NCBI GenBank assembly: GCA_964540105.1
Contig: CAZILL010000003.1
Span: 248,001-312,000 of the forward strand
From: DATKJY01 sp964540105
GTDB taxonomy: Bacteria > Zixibacteria > MSB-5A5 > GN15 > FEB-12
Direction: 5' to 3'
DNA: 64,000 nt
How positions within the stretch are numbered: the stretch's first letter is position 1; every line of letters begins with the position of its first letter. The notes beneath the pieces were generated by a model. The model made no database searches. It was not told the origin of the DNA and saw only the letters and a list, made by a program, of their open reading frames with translations. The position numbers were made by a program, and so were the translations under genes. Below, piece by piece: positions 18,078 to 27,721 of the stretch.

Positions 18078-20432
18078 ATGATTGAAACGCATACGCTCGA
18101 AACGCTGGAATTCTCAAGAGTCATCTCCCTCATCCAAGGGAAGTGCCTTACCCCGTATGGTCGGAACGAAGTCTCTAATATCGCTCCTCGCTTCGACATC
18201 TCCGCGATCGAGCTACGCCAAACAGAAATCTCCCAAATGAAAGACATCCTGCGTTTTGGGCTCCCCTTTCCGCTCTATCGCACAGCTGACTGCCGCGAAA
18301 TACTTGCCAAAGCAACCATCCAGGGGATCTTTCTTGAGCCTGACGAGATTAGAACAGTTCTCGAATTGATTCAGGTTTCCGGGGAACTTCACACCTACGA
18401 TCTGGAAGGGAGGGAGAAGTTCCCGGCTGTGTCTGAATACTTAGCCGCATTGCGCCCGTTCCCGGAGTTGAGAAGCGAAATCGTGCGGACCATTGATGAG
18501 CGCGGGGATATCAAGGATGATGCCTCCCCACAACTTCGACGCGTTCGTCTGGATCTTGCTGAAGGCAGGCGTAAAATCATCAACAGGCTCGAGCAGGTCC
18601 TGGGTGGCCAACGCAAACAGGCCGGTTGGGCAGACGACGTTGTCACTCAACGCAACGGTCGATATGTCATCTCGGTGCCTGCAAGCAACTTCCGAAACGA
18701 CTTGGGAATACTGCACGATCGCAGCCAGTCTGGGGCGACGCTGTTCGTCGAGCCAAAGGAAACCGTTGAACTCAACAACAGAATCAACTTGCTGATTCAG
18801 GATGAGCGCCTCGAGATCGACCGAATTCTCCGCGCTCTGACCGCTCAAATCGCGACCAGACAAGCCCCTCTCGTAGAGAACACGGTGCTTCTCGGTAAGC
18901 TTGATGCCATGCACGCCGCCGCCGGTTTTGCGATTCAAACAGAGTCGTCAAGCTGCCGCCTGAGCCGGGAGCCAATGCTGAATCTCATAGATGCGCGCCA
19001 CCCGCTGCTGATTGCTCAGCTCGGCACTGCCAGTCAAGTTGTACCGCTGACTGTTAATCTTGATCAGGATCGCCAGGCGATTCTGGTCACCGGTCCTAAT
19101 ACCGGCGGCAAGACCATCGCGCTCAAGACCATCGGCCTACTATCCCTTATGGCACAGGCCGGTCTGCTTATTCCTGCAAACGAAAACTCGACAGTCGGCA
19201 TCTTCAAGTCTGTCTATGCTGATATCGGCGACGAGCAGTCGATCGAGCTTTCGCTCTCGACGTTTTCATCGCACATCCGCAATATCATTCACGCCGTTAG
19301 GCAGGTAGCCCCGGACGCCCTGATTCTCTTCGATGAAATCGGGGCGGGAACGGATCCAAAAGAGGGTGCCGCGCTCGCCGAGGCCATCATTCTGCACATC
19401 GTCGAAAACGGCGCCAAACTAGTTGCCACCACACACTATTCTCAGTTGAAAACCCTGCCGTTAACGAACCCGCTCATAGAGAACGCTTCCCTCGAATTCG
19501 ACCGGGAAACCCTCGCCCCCACATACGAGCTTCGACTGGGCCTCCCCGGTTCCTCGTATGCCGTTGAAATCGCCGGCCGACTCGGCCTCCCGGAGCAGAT
19601 CTGCGCACGAGCCGCTGTCCTTGTCGGAAGTGGCGAGCGATCATTGACAGAGTTGATCAGTTCACTGGAAGCGGAACTTCTGCGCCTCAAAGAGGATCGA
19701 ATCGAGCTGACTCGCCGCCTTGAGCAGGCGAAAGCTGCCGAAGAATCACACCGAGCCCAGCTTACAAAATTCAGCAACGAGATCGAGCTTGAGCGCAAGG
19801 CAGCGCTCACCGAGACAGCGTCACTTCTCGAGTCGACCCGCAAAGAGACCGAACGGTTGGTCGCAGAAATCAGGGAATCGCAGGCTTCGAAGACATCGGT
19901 TAAGGAGTTGCATAAGACTTTGAAGAGTCGCACATCCGAGATGGAACGCCTGGCGCAGGCGCATGCCGAAGCGTTGGAAACAATCAAGTTTCAAAAAGGG
20001 GATACGGTGCGCGTCGTTACCCTGAATCAGGAAGGGCAGATTGCTCAGTTAATTGGTCAGGATCGAGCGAGAATCAGGATCGGGAATATTACGACCATTG
20101 TTGAGTTGAGACATCTGCGCCAGTCTGAAGAAGCTCTCGGATCCAAACCCCGGAAGATCGGTAGTGCGGTTCCTTCTGATACCTCGATTTCACCCGAGAT
20201 TCACCTTCGTGGTATGACCGGAGAGGAAGCGCTCGAAGCTCTTGATCGCTTCCTCGACCGCGCTGTGGTGGCCGGATTGGGTCAGATCTATGTCATTCAT
20301 GGAAAGGGAACCGGTGCTCTTCGCCGAACTGTCACCGAGTATCTGAAGAAGCACAACGAAGTTCTCTCTTTCGAACTCGGCAACTGGAATGAAGGGGGCG
20401 CCGGTGTGACCGTCGTCAAATTGAAGACATGA
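18078..20432 (+). CDS. mutS2: MutS2 family ATPase/endonuclease with Smr domain
   Basis: 784 aa, normal for MutS2. Core and clamp regions lead to the ABC-type ATPase with Walker A GPNTGGKT at 339-346 and the Walker B segment ALILFDEIGAGTDP. A long Glu/Arg-rich coiled coil (about 520-640) and a KOW-like segment follow. The C-terminal Smr nuclease domain (about 705-784) has IHLRGM and HGKGTGALR. Homologues suppress recombination or rescue collided ribosomes. The usual LDLRG reads IHLRG here. It overlaps dnaG by four bases (ATGA). Confidence 0.95.
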   Translation: MIETHTLETLEFSRVISLIQGKCLTPYGRNEVSNIAPRFDISAIELRQTEISQMKDILRFGLPFPLYRTADCREILAKATIQGIFLEPDEIRTVLELIQVSGELHTYDLEGREKFPAVSEYLAALRPFPELRSEIVRTIDERGDIKDDASPQLRRVRLDLAEGRRKIINRLEQVLGGQRKQAGWADDVVTQRNGRYVISVPASNFRNDLGILHDRSQSGATLFVEPKETVELNNRINLLIQDERLEIDRILRALTAQIATRQAPLVENTVLLGKLDAMHAAAGFAIQTESSSCRLSREPMLNLIDARHPLLIAQLGTASQVVPLTVNLDQDRQAILVTGPNTGGKTIALKTIGLLSLMAQAGLLIPANENSTVGIFKSVYADIGDEQSIELSLSTFSSHIRNIIHAVRQVAPDALILFDEIGAGTDPKEGAALAEAIILHIVENGAKLVATTHYSQLKTLPLTNPLIENASLEFDRETLAPTYELRLGLPGSSYAVEIAGRLGLPEQICARAAVLVGSGERSLTELISSLEAELLRLKEDRIELTRRLEQAKAAEESHRAQLTKFSNEIELERKAALTETASLLESTRKETERLVAEIRESQASKTSVKELHKTLKSRTSEMERLAQAHAEALETIKFQKGDTVRVVTLNQEGQIAQLIGQDRARIRIGNITTIVELRHLRQSEEALGSKPRKIGSAVPSDTSISPEIHLRGMTGEEALEALDRFLDRAVVAGLGQIYVIHGKGTGALRRTVTEYLKKHNEVLSFELGNWNEGGAGVTVVKLKT

Positions 20433-22153
20433 TTCAGCAGGAAGTGATCGAGCAAGTTCGTCAGGCCTCCGACATCGCGCAGATCATCGGCGAGTTTGTG
20501 CGCCTAAAGAAGAAGGGCAAGACCTTCGAAGGGCTGTGCCCCTTCCACACCGAAAAGACACCCTCCTTCAAGGTCAATCCTGATCGGCAAATCTATCACT
20601 GCTTCGGCTGCGGCAAGGGGGGAAGCGTCATCACTTTTCTTATGGAGCACGAGAAATTCTCTTTCCTCGACGCCGTCCGCTATCTCGCACTCAAGGCCAA
20701 CATCACGATTCGAGAATCAGCCGGCACCGATCTCCAGCGCGAGCAACTCGAGAAGATCGCCTTTGCCAATCAGATTGCGTTGGAGTATTTTCAGAAAGTC
20801 CTGCGTGAACCACGATACAGCACCGTCCTTGACGGTTACCTGACGCGAAAGCGGAACATCTCCGAAGAGTCGATACAGTTGTTCAACCTCGGCTTGAGTG
20901 ACGACTCCTGGGATGGGCTCTGTCAGTATGCCACAAAGAAGGGACTAACACTCGACGATCTTGTGAAGGCGGGACTCGCAATCTACTCGGAGTCGAACAG
21001 AAAGTACTTCGATCGCTTCCGCCAGAGACTCATGATACCGATCTTCAACCTGAGCCAGAAGCCAATAGCCTTCGGTGGCCGAACGTTGAAGAAGGGGGAA
21101 TCGGCGAAGTATGTCAATTCCCCAGAAACTCCAGTCTACTCAAAGGGCAACATCCTCTATGGCCTTAACTTCTCAAGAGATCACATTCGCGAATCCGCCT
21201 CGGCGATAATCGTTGAAGGGTATTTCGACCTCATCTCTCTGTGGCAGACGGGTGTCAAGAATGTGGTGGCCTCGTCGGGAACCGCCTTCACGGCGCAACA
21301 AGCCCGTCTCCTCGCACGCTTCTGCGAAAGCGTCTACCTGTTCTTCGACGCCGACTCCGCCGGACAAAACGCCGCTCTCCACTCCGTCGAGTACCTTTAT
21401 GATGCCGGTCTTGAAGTCCAGATCATACAGACACCACAGGGTGAAGACCCGGATACGATCGCCCGGAAGTTCGGCCTCGATGCGGTAGAAAGACTGAAAA
21501 CCGAAGCGATCGGCTACATTCCCTTCCACATCCGGCGGGTGAAATTGGAGTCATCTGCTATCATCGCCAAGGAGAAACTCGTCAAAGAACTTGGTGCGCT
21601 TGGATGGAAGATCGGCGACCCTACTCGCCGATCCCTGTTCCTTGACGAGGCGGCGACGCAACTGCGCATTGACGCATCTCTCTTTCAAAACGTTCCCGCG
21701 CCAAAGGAGCAAGCCTCACGATCCGTCGCTGTTCACAACATTCAGCAGCAGAAATTCGAAATGGAATTCCTGTCACTGTTGTTCTGCAACCCCGGGGCAA
21801 TCGACATCGCATTTGAAACAGTCGCGCCCGACGACCTTGATTCCAAGCAACTTTCTCGACTATATTCTGCAATGATCCAGCAGTACCGAACTCGCGGGCT
21901 TGTTGATGCATCAACTCTTGTCGAAGATCTCGCTGACGAGAGCTCAATCTCACTTCTCACCGAACTTGCGTCGCGCAGCTGGCCAACCGAGAAGATTGAG
22001 GAAGAAACGCGGCGGTACTTAGAAAATATCAAAGAGCGACGAAAGAAGAGGATTCGCAAGAATCTGCAGGAAGAACTGGCCCAGGCGGAGGCCGCCGGGG
22101 ACCAGAAACGCGCCTCCGCTCTGCTTGAACAGCTGAGAAGTTTCGGACTCTGA
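20429..22153 (+). CDS. dnaG: DNA primase
   Basis: Synthesises RNA primers at the replication fork. The CHC2 zinc site is Cys37, His40, Cys58 and Cys61 (LCPFHTEKTPSF ... YHCFGCGKGG). The RNA-polymerase basic region and TOPRIM follow, with the catalytic Glu near 262 in IIVEGYFD and the DxD motif near 306 in FFDADSAG. The C-terminal helicase-interaction domain is present (574 aa). It is coupled to mutS2 upstream and recN downstream by 4- and 1-base overlaps. Confidence 0.96.
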   Translation: MIQQEVIEQVRQASDIAQIIGEFVRLKKKGKTFEGLCPFHTEKTPSFKVNPDRQIYHCFGCGKGGSVITFLMEHEKFSFLDAVRYLALKANITIRESAGTDLQREQLEKIAFANQIALEYFQKVLREPRYSTVLDGYLTRKRNISEESIQLFNLGLSDDSWDGLCQYATKKGLTLDDLVKAGLAIYSESNRKYFDRFRQRLMIPIFNLSQKPIAFGGRTLKKGESAKYVNSPETPVYSKGNILYGLNFSRDHIRESASAIIVEGYFDLISLWQTGVKNVVASSGTAFTAQQARLLARFCESVYLFFDADSAGQNAALHSVEYLYDAGLEVQIIQTPQGEDPDTIARKFGLDAVERLKTEAIGYIPFHIRRVKLESSAIIAKEKLVKELGALGWKIGDPTRRSLFLDEAATQLRIDASLFQNVPAPKEQASRSVAVHNIQQQKFEMEFLSLLFCNPGAIDIAFETVAPDDLDSKQLSRLYSAMIQQYRTRGLVDASTLVEDLADESSISLLTELASRSWPTEKIEEETRRYLENIKERRKKRIRKNLQEELAQAEAAGDQKRASALLEQLRSFGL

Positions 22154-23805
22154 TGCTTAAGTCACTCAAGATTCGCAGCATCGCCCTGGTAGCGGAAGCA
22201 GACCTGACGTTTGACGGCGGTCTCTCTGTTCTGACCGGCGAAACCGGCGCCGGCAAGTCCATTGTCGTCGGGGCTCTGGCTCTGGCGCTCGGTGAACGAG
22301 CTGACCGCGAGATGATCCGTCATGGAGCTGACCGCGCATTAGTCGAAGCCACTTTTCAGGTCAGTCACTTAGGACTCCGGTACAAGCGAGAATTCGAAGA
22401 CTACATACGCGACGGAGTCATAACTGTCGCCCGTGAAATAAGCCGTGACGGCGCCTCAAGGGTACGCATAAACGACGCCGCGTCAACTCTGGCTCGACTC
22501 AAAGAGCTTATCGCCCCGTTAGTTGAGATCCTCGGGCAGCATGCAAACCAAGTGCTCATGGACGAGGAGAATCACCTGCTGTTTCTCGATCACTTCGCTC
22601 AGCTCGATCCTCTGCGCCAGAGCGTCGCACAACTCTTCTCCGATTGGGAGCAGGCCTCGCGAACGTTAGTCAGAGTAACGGCACAGCGCGATCACCTCAC
22701 GGCGGAACGCGAACTGTTTTCATTTCAGAAGGTCGAGATCGAGAGGGCTCACGTGCGCATAGGTGAAGAACAGCAACTCGAAGAGGAGCGCAGGATCCTC
22801 AGCGCTTCCCGCTCACTCATGACCTCTGCGGACTTGATCCAGAAGATTCTCGACAACGAGGAATCGTCGGTTGGCGATCTGCTTCGCAGGGCAGGCCGCG
22901 AGATCGACACCATGGCCGAGATCGACACCAGCCTGTTGCCGGCGAAAGCGCAGCTTCATGATCTGAATTTCCAGGTTGAGGATCTTCGCCGAACTCTGGA
23001 ACAATACGGATCGTCAATTCCCGACAATCCGGAGCGACTGGAGCAGATTAATCTTCGCCTCGACGAACTTTACAAACTCAGGAAGAAATATGGAGGTTCA
23101 GAAGAGGCGATCCTGTCGACTCTCGATCAGGTGAATTCGCGACTCGCAGCTGTTCCTGATACCGACGACATGATTGCCGCCCTGACAAAAGAGATAGCCG
23201 ACCTGTTTGCTGAATACACCCTGAAGGCTCGCGAGCTAACCGACCTCCGCACCCGCGCTGCTGATTACCTACGTAAGCTCGTTCTCAAAGAACTTGCGGA
23301 ACTTGCAATTGAGAAAGCCAACTTCAGCTGCGAATTCGTTTATGAAGATCTCGCCGGTGGTGTCGCGGTTGGCGACCGAACTGTCAAACCGCATCCTCAC
23401 GGCCTTGAGTCGATCCGATTCCTCTTTTCGGCGAATCAGGGGGAACCACTCAAGTCACTCATCAAGACAGCCTCAGGGGGAGAGATATCGCGTGTTCTGC
23501 TTGCCCTCAAAATTGCCGAAAAGAAGAACAGCAAACTCGTGCGCTCGCTGATGGTCTTCGACGAGGTTGACACTGGCATCGGAGGCAAGACCGCTACCGC
23601 GGTTGGCCAGAAGCTGAGTAGTCTTGCTGACGGCTGCCAGGTACTCGTCATCACCCATTTGCATCAGATCGCTCGGTTAGCCGACCATCATTACGTCGCA
23701 GAAAAGACTCAGCGTTCTGGGTCACGCGCGACGATAGCCTTCCGGGAATTAGCCCCGCCTGACGTCGCGACAGAGTTATCGCGCATGGTGTCAATTCCCG
23801 ATTGA
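22153..23805 (+). CDS. recN: DNA repair protein RecN
   Basis: SMC-like ATPase of double-strand break repair. Walker A GETGAGKS at 29-36, GQHANQVLMDEENHLLFLD, two coiled-coil arms, then the signature TASGGEISRVLLALK and Walker B MVFDEVDTGIGG. Length 550 aa is typical. Its TG of TGATG overlaps the dnaG stop. The 135 bp downstream hold no clear terminator. Confidence 0.96.
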   Translation: MLKSLKIRSIALVAEADLTFDGGLSVLTGETGAGKSIVVGALALALGERADREMIRHGADRALVEATFQVSHLGLRYKREFEDYIRDGVITVAREISRDGASRVRINDAASTLARLKELIAPLVEILGQHANQVLMDEENHLLFLDHFAQLDPLRQSVAQLFSDWEQASRTLVRVTAQRDHLTAERELFSFQKVEIERAHVRIGEEQQLEEERRILSASRSLMTSADLIQKILDNEESSVGDLLRRAGREIDTMAEIDTSLLPAKAQLHDLNFQVEDLRRTLEQYGSSIPDNPERLEQINLRLDELYKLRKKYGGSEEAILSTLDQVNSRLAAVPDTDDMIAALTKEIADLFAEYTLKARELTDLRTRAADYLRKLVLKELAELAIEKANFSCEFVYEDLAGGVAVGDRTVKPHPHGLESIRFLFSANQGEPLKSLIKTASGGEISRVLLALKIAEKKNSKLVRSLMVFDEVDTGIGGKTATAVGQKLSSLADGCQVLVITHLHQIARLADHHYVAEKTQRSGSRATIAFRELAPPDVATELSRMVSIPD

Positions 23806-23940
23806 CTTCATCATCAACTGCGAACTCCCTTACGCCTGTACCGCTGCGGCGCACAAGCTAATATGGCCTTTAACGATCGGCGATCACGCTCTCCTACCGG
23901 TTTTCCTTGCTTTTGAAGTCAGAGAACCTTTATTCGGTTC

Positions 23941-25947
23941 ATGCTTGTCCCAAAATCAAAGGCAACAGCTTGGTCGCTGCTCCTGCCTACCCGCCCATTC
24001 CTCTTTCTCGTTTGTGCCTATCTAGTCGGATTATTGGTCTTTGCGTCAATTCGTGTAGCCTTCCTGGCGCAGTTCTTCGACCGACTTCCCGACGTCACTG
24101 TCCTGGATATTGCGCGTTCGTTTGTCATCGGCGCCCGCTTTGACACTGTCGTAGTCCTCGCGATCCTCCTCCCGCTCCTGCTGTTGCTTCCCTTTTTGCC
24201 CCTAAGATTCAAGGTCGTTCGGGTTGCGGCGCAGATCTTCCTCACTACGACCTTTGGCCTGTCGACTCTGCTCGCTCTCGCCGATCTGAGATTCTTCTAC
24301 TATTTTGATTCGCACCTCAATTTTCAGGCGGTTCAGGGTGTTGACGGCGGTAAGACCAATTGGTACTTGATCGTTAATGAACCGATGTTCTTCCCATTTC
24401 TCATCATTACAGGACTGGCAACAGTCGCCTTGTGGTTTCTTTTCAAGGTCATCTATAGGCGCTTGCTCAATGTCCCCGACCGACGCAGCTGGTCGATCCA
24501 AGTACTTTTTCTCATTGTCGGATTCGCCTTAACGTTTCTCGGCATACGCGGTCGCACGGCCTTGTCAACGATCAACTGGGGCGTTGCCTACACCAGCCAA
24601 AATCACTTTCTCAACCAGCTCGGGCTTAACGGCGTCTACATGCTCGGGCGAGCCTTCACCGAGGAAAACGCCGACCTGCGACTTGCATACCTTCCAGAGT
24701 CAGAACGCTATCCGTTTGTGCCCTTCAGCGCTGGTTTGGATACGGTCAAGACCATGCTCTACCAACCTGGTGACGAATGGCTCGAGCCTGCGGCATCGAT
24801 CAAACGTCTGACCCATCAGCCCGATGCCGGTTTTGGATTCAAGCCAAACGTCGTTGTCGTCTTAATGGAAAGCTGGTCAGGTCGAAATACCGGCACTCTT
24901 GGGTCACCGCGCAACTTAACCCCCCACTTCGATCATCTGTCGGCCGATGGGATACTCTTCACCCGGTTCTTTGCGACCGGAACGCGCACAAATTACGGCA
25001 TGCCGGGTGTCCTCTGCGGATTCCCCTCTTTGCCTGGTCGGTCGGTGATGACTCGCTACAATGCCCATCATCCGTTTATCGCCCTCTCGGAGATCCTCCA
25101 TGATCGCGGCTACTACAACCTCTTCGCTTACGGCGGCGACATCGTCTTCGACAATGCCGAGGGCTTCTTCAGGACTAAGCGATTCGACCGCCTGCTAGGG
25201 GATTCGTATTTCGGACTCGAAAATGTGCTCGCCAAGTGGGGAGTCCCCGACCACATCGTGTTTCACAAGACCATTGCCACTATGGATTCACTTCCCCGCC
25301 CGTTTCAGGTGACGTTCTTGACGTTGTCAAACCACGAGCCGTTCGACCTGCCGGATTCATCGGTGCAGAAGTACTTCGACAAGGCCGATACCTCGATGAT
25401 CTATAATTCCCAACTCTACGCCGATTTCGCGCTGAACAGATTTATCGAAGAGATCAAGTTAAAGCCTCTCTTTGACAGCACTATTTTCGTCTTCACTGCC
25501 GACCACGCCAAATTCCGCGGTTCGATGTTGGCACTCGACCCTCACGATTTTCATATTCCCCTCTTGATCTACTCCCCCCACCTCCTCAAGGGAAGAGAAA
25601 GCAGAGTCGCGACCATCGGGAGTCAAATCGATATCCTCCCGACGCTGATGGGTCTGCTTGGGGGAGACTATGTTCACGAGAGCTGGGGGCGGAACCTGCT
25701 CTCGCTATCGGCCGAGGAAGGCGGTTTTGCCGTCATGAACTCGATGGATCGCTGTGCGTATCTCGAAGACAACCTTTTCTACCTTGAAGTTCTCGGAGCG
25801 GCCACGACACTTTACGACGCAGAAAGCCTCAAGTCAAAGTTCGTCGAACTCACCCAACAGCGCCCGTTAGACTTCCTTCGTTGCCAAAGGCGGATGCGCG
25901 TTTTCATGCAGGTTGCCGAACAGCTCTCCACGCCGGTTCTGAAGTGA
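23941..25947 (+). CDS. LTA-synthase-like membrane sulfatase / phosphoglycerol transferase
   Basis: 668 aa with five hydrophobic segments in residues 1-220, then an extracytoplasmic alkaline-phosphatase-superfamily domain. The domain begins NVVVVLMESWSGRNTG (first metal Glu), continues GTRTNYGMPGVLCGFPSLPG (nucleophile Thr region) and ends with FTADHAKF (metal Asp-His) and DFHIPLLIY. In its family such enzymes transfer phosphoglycerol or phosphoethanolamine to lipids or glucans. In a Gram-negative-type cell, lipid A or periplasmic glucan modification is more likely than lipoteichoic acid. It is monocistronic. Confidence 0.87.
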   Translation: MLVPKSKATAWSLLLPTRPFLFLVCAYLVGLLVFASIRVAFLAQFFDRLPDVTVLDIARSFVIGARFDTVVVLAILLPLLLLLPFLPLRFKVVRVAAQIFLTTTFGLSTLLALADLRFFYYFDSHLNFQAVQGVDGGKTNWYLIVNEPMFFPFLIITGLATVALWFLFKVIYRRLLNVPDRRSWSIQVLFLIVGFALTFLGIRGRTALSTINWGVAYTSQNHFLNQLGLNGVYMLGRAFTEENADLRLAYLPESERYPFVPFSAGLDTVKTMLYQPGDEWLEPAASIKRLTHQPDAGFGFKPNVVVVLMESWSGRNTGTLGSPRNLTPHFDHLSADGILFTRFFATGTRTNYGMPGVLCGFPSLPGRSVMTRYNAHHPFIALSEILHDRGYYNLFAYGGDIVFDNAEGFFRTKRFDRLLGDSYFGLENVLAKWGVPDHIVFHKTIATMDSLPRPFQVTFLTLSNHEPFDLPDSSVQKYFDKADTSMIYNSQLYADFALNRFIEEIKLKPLFDSTIFVFTADHAKFRGSMLALDPHDFHIPLLIYSPHLLKGRESRVATIGSQIDILPTLMGLLGGDYVHESWGRNLLSLSAEEGGFAVMNSMDRCAYLEDNLFYLEVLGAATTLYDAESLKSKFVELTQQRPLDFLRCQRRMRVFMQVAEQLSTPVLK

Positions 25948-25973
25948 CCCACGGATCGATCGCGTCGTTACAC

Positions 25974-27506
25974 CTACAGCTCGATTGTACCTATCGCTCT
26001 TTCAACTGCCGCTACAATCGAACCGTCTCGTACCAGCGAAGTCACAATCTCGATGTCGGGATAGAGCGGACGATCATCGACGAGCTTCTTAAGCTTTCTC
26101 CGAATCACTTTGTATGCGGCTTCGGTTCCAACTCCCCCGGTAAGCGGGCGCTTGAAATCAAGAGCCTGTGCAGCTGACATAAGCTGTATCGCAACGGTGA
26201 TCTCCGTGTTTCGCAGAATCTGTGTTAGCTTCATCGCCGATACCGATCCCATGCAGACATGATCTTCCTGATCGGCTGACACGGAGATATTGTCCACTAC
26301 GGCCGGGTGGGCCAGAATCTTGTTCTCTGAAACCAACGCCGCCTGCGAATACTGCGCCACCATCAAGCCCGAGTTCAGTCCCTTTCCTTCCACGAGAAAG
26401 TCCGGTAGACCCGAAAGGACCGGGTTGAGCAGGCGGTTCGTGTGACGTTCCGCTAGATCGGCCAGCTCGGCAACGGCAATTGCAAGGAAGTCCTGGGCCA
26501 TCGCCACTGGCTGACCGTGGAAGTTTCCAGCCGCGATATACTCGTCGTCCTTTGTGAAGAAGAGAGGATTGTCCGAAACGCCGTTCATCTCATTCACATG
26601 CACGTTGGTCACATACTGCAGCGCGTCGAGCGTCGGGCCCATAATCTGCGGAATGCACCGCAGCGAATAGGCGTCCTGCACCTTCCCCTTATTGTCCGGT
26701 ATAGTCTTCGAAGTCTTTGTCAGTTTTCTGATTGCCTCGGCTATCACCATCTGGCCGCGATGATTGCGAATCTTGTGGACACGAGCGTCATAACATCCGA
26801 CCGATGAGCTAACGCAGTCCACTGTCATCCCTGCGGCAATAATCGCATTCTTGGTTGCATTGATAGTGTCGTGTAGCGCCAGTGCGCCAACACCGGTGAA
26901 AGCTTGAGTTCCGTTGATCAGCCCGAGACCTTCTTTGAAACTGAGTTTCACGGGTTTGATACCTGCAGCCTTCATTGCTGCTCCGCCGCTCATCCGCTTC
27001 CCGCGGTAGACGGCTCTCCCCTCTCCCATGACGACCTCCGCCATCTGCGAAAGCGGCGCCAAGTCACCCGAGGTTCCCAGCGACCCTTTCTGATAGATTA
27101 CAGGATGAACCCCTTTATTGAGCATGGAAATCAGGGTGTCTATGATCAGCGGACGAACCCCCGAATACCCCTTGGAAAGTGTATTGATTCGCAGAAGCAT
27201 CGCCGCCCGCACATGACTTTCAGGGATTGGATCTCCAACTGCCGCGGCATGCGAGTAGACAATCCTTTTCTGCAACTCCTCTCCCTGGGCGGGCGAAATC
27301 TGAATTCGCGCGAATTCACCTATGCCTGTCGTCACACCATAGACAGGAACCCCCGACCTTACCTTCCGTTCTACGACCATCCGATTGGCAGCCACGGCCT
27401 TCCGTGCCTTCGCCGCAAGTTCCACTTTAGCTCCTAATCGACAGACTTCCTCCACCTGGGCGATTGTCAACGACTCCCCATTGAGAACGACTTTTCTTGC
27501 ACTCAT
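25974..27506 (-). CDS. MIO-type ammonia-lyase of the HutH/PAL family with a Thr-Ser-Gly cofactor triad
   Basis: Family enzymes eliminate ammonia from histidine, phenylalanine or tyrosine, or shift it (aminomutases), using MIO made autocatalytically from Ala-Ser-Gly. Here the site reads GSLGTSGDLAPLS, so the triad is Thr145-Ser146-Gly147. A Thr variant is known in some aminomutases such as the Pantoea phenylalanine aminomutase. Tyr56 (VYGVTTGIGEF), SHAAAVGDP, QDAYSLRC, GNFHGQPVA and SADQEDHV look histidine-lyase-like. The ATG at 27506 has CGGAG seven bases ahead and gives 510 aa. No other hut genes are nearby, so substrate is open. Confidence 0.88.
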   Translation of the reverse strand: MSARKVVLNGESLTIAQVEEVCRLGAKVELAAKARKAVAANRMVVERKVRSGVPVYGVTTGIGEFARIQISPAQGEELQKRIVYSHAAAVGDPIPESHVRAAMLLRINTLSKGYSGVRPLIIDTLISMLNKGVHPVIYQKGSLGTSGDLAPLSQMAEVVMGEGRAVYRGKRMSGGAAMKAAGIKPVKLSFKEGLGLINGTQAFTGVGALALHDTINATKNAIIAAGMTVDCVSSSVGCYDARVHKIRNHRGQMVIAEAIRKLTKTSKTIPDNKGKVQDAYSLRCIPQIMGPTLDALQYVTNVHVNEMNGVSDNPLFFTKDDEYIAAGNFHGQPVAMAQDFLAIAVAELADLAERHTNRLLNPVLSGLPDFLVEGKGLNSGLMVAQYSQAALVSENKILAHPAVVDNISVSADQEDHVCMGSVSAMKLTQILRNTEITVAIQLMSAAQALDFKRPLTGGVGTEAAYKVIRRKLKKLVDDRPLYPDIEIVTSLVRDGSIVAAVERAIGTIEL

Positions 27507-27557
27507 TGATAACTCCGTATCATTGGACAATAACATCCGTTTGCGTTTCGTGTATTG

Positions 27558-27572
27558 TGGACCAGCGGTCCA
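27558..27572. promoter_or_regulatory. Short palindrome in the divergent lyase/exonuclease interval
   Basis: TGGACC-AGC-GGTCCA is a perfect 6-bp inverted repeat with 3-bp spacer, 52 bp upstream of the lyase start. It could be an operator; no clear -10/-35 pair was found next to it. Confidence 0.3.
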
Positions 27573-27721
27573 TCCAGATAATTTATATGTGGCTATTCGT
27601 CTTGAAGGCCGGAGCCGGAGAGTGAGTTGTACTTCGACGCAAAAGAACGGATTGGTTTAGTCTTATCGGTACCCAGCAGGAGAGAGCAGTTCGTTCGCAT
27701 GCGAAACCTCATGGTCAAAAT

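Noticed and set aside
20161..20432. IHLRG in place of LDLRG in the MutS2 Smr domain
   Set aside because: A single substitution in an otherwise intact domain; not enough to claim loss of nuclease activity.
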